Assembly (NCBI GenBank): GCA_964392615.1
Contig: CAYMRB010000199.1
Coordinates: 1-17,400 of the forward strand
DNA: 17,400 bases
Direction of reading: 5' to 3'
DNA from: CAYMRB01 sp964392615
GTDB taxonomy: Bacteria; Planctomycetota; UBA8108
Below, one piece after another: positions 14,751 through 17,400 of this stretch (position 1 is its first letter; the number at the start of each line of letters is the position of its first letter). Below the pieces are notes generated by a model, which did no database searches, had not been told where the DNA came from, and was given only the letters and a program-made list of their open reading frames with translations. Made by a program: the position numbers and the translations under genes.

Positions 14751-17232
14751 ATGAACTACCGGACACGAACTCTCTCGGCCGTCGCCGTGTGCGGCGCGCT
14801 GTGGGCCTTTGCGGGGCGTGCCGACGCCCAGGAACCGCCGCGCGATTGCGAGGCGATCGCCCAGCGGTTGTCGGAGGACTGCGAGCGGCGGGGCGGAGAC
14901 GCCGAGGAGTGCCAGGCGCTCGTCGACGCGTTCCTCGAGCGCTTCCAGGGCGAACCGTCCGAGCCGGCTGGCTGCGAAGAGCACTGTGCGGAGCTGCAGG
15001 CTCGCATCGTCGCCGAGTGCACCGAGCGCGGCGGCACCGAAGAGGAATGCGCGGCCGTCGCGCAGGCGGTCGCCGACCGCTGCTTGCGACAGTGTGATGG
15101 GCCGAACGACCCGCCGTCGTGCGAGGAGCTCTGCCAGATGCGTGCGGACGAGGTTCGCACTGCATGCCTCGACGGCGGCGGCGACGCCGAGACGTGCGAT
15201 CTCGAAGCAGCGGCGCACCTGGAGCGGTGCCTCGAGCGCTGTGATCCCGAGCCGCCGAGCTGCGAAGAGCGTTGCGAACGCGCCGCCGAAGCCGCGGAAG
15301 CCCGCTGCGTCGAGGCCGGCGGTGATCCCGAGGAGTGCGCGGCGCGCGCTGAGGAGATCCTCGCGAACTGCACGCGCGGTTGCGAGGGGGTTCCGAGTCC
15401 GCCGTGCCCCGTACGTTGCGCGTTGGATGCGCGCGACGTGCTGGCGAGTTGCCTGGAAGACGGCGGGGAGCCGGATGAGTGCGTCGCTCAGGCGCGGGAC
15501 GCGCTCGCTGCGTGCGTGGCGGACTGCGGCGGTGAAGATCCGCCGGAGCCGCCGACCTGCGAGGAGCGTTGCGAGACCATCGCGGAGCGTCAGGTCCTGC
15601 GCTGTATCGACGAAGGTGGCAGCGAGGAGGAGTGTCGCGCCGCCGCGATGGAGGCTCTGGACGCGTGTCTCGCGCGTTGCGAAGGACCCGCGGGACCGCC
15701 GAGTTGCGAAGACCGCTGCGGCGCGGCAGGCGAGCGCGTCCTCGATGCGTGTGTCGAGGCGGGCGGCGATCCCGAGGAGTGCGCGAATCGGGCGCAACGT
15801 ATCGTCGACGAGTGCCTGCGCGTGTGCGACGGCGCTTTCCCGCCGGATTGTCGCAGCCGCTGCGAGCGCGCCGTGCCCGGACTCCGGCGTGCCTGCGAGG
15901 CGCGAGGTTTGTCCGACGAGGAATGCGAGGCGCGCGTCGCCGCGTTCATCGAGGCGTGTGGTGGCGGATGCGGTGACACGCCGCCCGAGCCGCCGCCGAC
16001 CTGCGAGGAGCGCTGTGAGGCCGCCGCGGATGCCGTTCGGAGCGCCTGCCTCGAAGGCGGCGGCGACGAGGCGGAGTGCGACGCACGAGCCGAGGAGTAC
16101 CTCGCCGCTTGCGCCGACCGCTGCGAGAATCCTCCCGAGCCGCCGACCTGTGAGGATCGCTGCGCTCGCGTGGGCGAGATCGTGTTCGCGCGATGCGTCG
16201 AGGGCGGTGGCGAGGCGGACGAATGTCGCGCTCGCGCCGACGCGTTGCTCGAGGCGTGCCTCGAGCGTTGCAGCGTCGAGGGGCCGCTGCCGTGCGACGA
16301 GCGTTGCGCGCAGATCGGTCGCGAGATGCTCGCGCGCTGCGAAGCGGCCGGTCTGCCGGTCGAGGAATGCGAGACGCGCGTCAATACGGCCATGGAGCGG
16401 TGCCTGAGGCGCTGCGATGATCCGGATCCCGAGCCCGACCCGGATCCCGAGCCCGACCCGGATCCCGAGCCCGACCCGGATCCCGAGCCCGACCNNNNNN
16501 NNNNNNNNNNNNNNNNNNNNNNNNNNNNNNNNNNNNNNNNNNNNNNNNNNNNNNNNNNNNNNNNNNNNNNNNNNNNNNNNNNNNNNNNNNNNNNCGGATC
16601 CCGAGCCGCCGACCTGCGAGGAGCGCTGTGCGGCCGCCGCCGAGGTTCTCGCCACGGCATGCGCCGAGCGCGGCGGCAGCGAGGAGCAATGCGCGGCGGC
16701 GGTCGCGGCGTTCCTCGAGCGCTGCGAGTCGCGTTGCGATCGCGGCGGCGAGGGAGACGGTGGTGCTGCGGGAGCGGTCGCGGAGTCGCTCGCGGTGACG
16801 ATCTGCGCCAACCGCGCGACCGCGCTCGAGAGGGCCTGCGTCGCTGCTGGCGGCACGGCCGAGGAGTGCGCGGGGTTCGCGGCGAGCTTCAGCGAGGAGT
16901 GTGAGGTCTGGCTCGCGAGCATCGACGATTGGCACGAGATGCAGCGCGTCGCCCCGCCGCGCCCGTTCGTCCGCGGTGACTCGAACCGCGATGGCCGCGT
17001 CGACATCGGCGATCCGGTCAACACGCTGAACGGCATCTTCCAGGGCTCGGGGAGTGCGTTCGACGTGGTCTGCGCCGACCGACTCGACGCGAACGACGAC
17101 GGCGTCGTCGACATCTCCGACTCCGTGTTCACGCTGCGCTGGCTCTTCGCAGGTGGCAACGTGCCGCCGGCGCCGGGGCCGGTGGAGCCCGGCCACGACG
17201 CGACCCACGACGTCGGCGTCTGCTACGAGTAG
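14751..17232 (+). CDS. Secreted hexacysteine alpha-hairpin repeat protein with C-terminal dockerin-like domain (spans assembly gap)
   Basis: The signal peptide is residues 1-26 (LSAVAVCGALWAFAGRADA, then QEPP). Thirteen units of about 40 residues follow, joined by Pro-rich linkers. Units 2-12 have identical spacing, CX3C-X10-C-X9-C-X10-CX3C, with GG (GL in units 8 and 11) plus an acidic E/D-rich turn between the third and fourth Cys. Units 1 and 13 are degenerate. The two flanking segments are strongly helix-prone (Ala, Glu, Arg, Leu), so each unit should be a disulfide-stapled alpha-hairpin. An Asp-Pro-Asp-Pro-Glu-Pro tract lies between units 11 and 12, where 100 Ns interrupt it. The C-terminal 86 residues are dockerin-like with two canonical calcium loops. 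With a gap of zero the protein is 793 residues. An extracellular structural or scaffold role is inferred; the family is not recognised. Confidence 0.82.
16422..16493 (+). repeat. 18-bp tandem repeat encoding DPDPEP
   Basis: Four perfect copies of CCGGATCCCGAGCCCGAC occupy 16422-16493 and encode an alternating Pro/Asp/Glu linker. The sequence on the far side of the N gap resumes in the same repeat (CGGATCCCGAGCC), so the array continues through the gap. It would be an extended, stiff, acidic spacer in the protein, and it is the likely reason the assembly broke. Confidence 0.92.
16495..16594. other. Assembly gap of 100 Ns
   Basis: Exactly 100 Ns, the usual placeholder for a gap of unknown size. 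The left flank ends on the first base of a CCG codon and the right flank begins with its last two bases, so a real length divisible by three, most likely by 18, restores one reading frame. Confidence 0.95.
16972..17229 (+). other. Dockerin-like domain, C-terminal copy
   Basis: RGDSNRDGRVDIGDPV and DANDDGVVDISDSV are two canonical calcium loops (Asp, Asn, Asp-Gly, Asp, Ile, Asp at positions 1, 3, 5-6, 9, 10, 12), each followed by a hydrophobic helix (NTLNGIFQG, FTLRWLFAGG). The segment NVPPAPGPVEPGHDATHDVGVC closes the domain. Cys residues before loop two and at the end match those kept in the VWA protein. Such domains usually mediate protein-protein or surface attachment. Confidence 0.75.
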
Positions 17233-17250
17233 CGGACGACTCCTGTCGCG

Positions 17251-17278
17251 GGCTGGAGCTCGGACACTAGATCCAGCC
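17251..17278 (+). terminator. Hairpin after the Cys-rich gene
   Basis: GGCTGGA (17251-17257) pairs with TCCAGCC (17272-17278) across a 14-base loop, 18 bases after the stop codon. Together with the next hairpin it forms a tandem structured 3' end. Confidence 0.35.
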
Positions 17279-17282
17279 TCGT

Positions 17283-17319
17283 GAGATCGGCTCTGTCAGC
17301 AACTGGCGGAGCCGGTCTC
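17283..17319 (+). terminator. Probable terminator hairpin
   Basis: GAGATCGGCTC (17283-17293) pairs with GAGCCGGTCTC (17309-17319) as an 11-bp stem with one G-U pair and a 15-base loop. The following CTTTGGCCTTG is only moderately U-rich. It is the strongest terminator-like structure downstream of the Cys-rich gene. I see no gene in 17320-17400. Confidence 0.5.
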
Positions 17320-17400
17320 CTTTGGCCTTGTTCCGTCCCCGTCCCGACTCCGACCGTAACGCTGCAACACACGGCGGGATCCCGACGGCGAGACCGAGAC

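Larger units (their letters stand above)
14847..16902 (+). repeat. Thirteen tandem hexacysteine coding repeats
   Basis: The units start with CEAIAQ (unit 1), then CEEHC, CEELC, CEERC, CPVRC, CEERC, CEDRC, CRSRC, CEERC, CEDRC, CDERC, CEERC and a last unit beginning ICANR. Within each complete unit the Cys spacing never varies, while linkers vary from 6 to 10 residues or more. DNA is also similar between units: CCGCCGACCTGCGAGGAGCG recurs before units 6, 9 and 12, indicating duplication. The span contains the assembly gap. Confidence 0.85.

Noticed and set aside
16422..16493. CRISPR-like array
   Set aside because: The copies are directly abutting 18-bp coding repeats without spacers.
16417..16610. 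Frameshift or pseudogene in the Cys-rich gene
   Set aside because: The frame change comes only from the 100-N filler; flanks are in phase when Ns are removed.
14364..17159. Very long minus-strand open frame antisense to the Cys-rich gene
   Set aside because: It mirrors the codon bias of a GC-rich repeat gene, has no signal or domain, and spans the N gap by accident of filler length. The plus strand has a signal peptide, regular cysteines and calcium loops.

Overview
The window is GC-rich and entirely bacterial. Four traits together point to a planctomycete (Planctomycetota): two secreted proteins carrying a dockerin-like pair of calcium-binding loops, a PVC-type membrane-bound dehydrogenase ending in a CxxCH haem domain, a Tat-exported sugar isomerase-like TIM barrel, and several secreted multidomain proteins. 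This placement is inferred from protein families, not from a marker gene.

Layout. (1) 1-315: the 3' part of a four-helix-bundle (23S rRNA intervening-sequence type) gene, running in from the left. (2) 505-7206: a tight four-gene efflux operon of TetR regulator, TolC-like outer-membrane lipoprotein, periplasmic adaptor and RND pump. All three junctions are 4-base ATGA overlaps. Two palindromes with the same half-sites lie at the putative operon promoter, which suggests that the regulator controls its own operon. (3) 7491-8402: a secreted protein with an N-terminal dockerin-like domain and a C-terminal von Willebrand A domain. (4) 8433-13373, minus strand: a Tat-exported TIM-barrel protein followed by a very large fusion of alpha/beta-hydrolase esterase, galactose-binding-like domain, PVC dehydrogenase propeller, helical repeats and cytochrome c domain. 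This pair probably acts on carbohydrate outside the cytoplasm. (5) 13551-14327: a SAM-dependent methyltransferase. (6) 14328-14750: a gene-poor stretch with a good promoter match, mutually exclusive hairpins and a 35-codon ORF behind a strong Shine-Dalgarno. (7) 14751-17232: a secreted protein of 13 tandem cysteine-rich units ending in the same dockerin-like domain, interrupted by a 100-N assembly gap. Two hairpins follow it.

The most unusual object is the last gene. Eleven of its units share the exact mirror-symmetric spacing CX3C-X10-C-X9-C-X10-CX3C, with no length variation inside the unit, joined by Pro-rich linkers. The pattern predicts a string of alpha-hairpins each stapled by three disulfides. 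I do not recognise it as a named family. The apparent frame change across the N gap is an artefact: the two flanks join in phase if the gap length is a multiple of three, and the gap sits in an 18-bp repeat encoding Asp-Pro-Asp-Pro-Glu-Pro.
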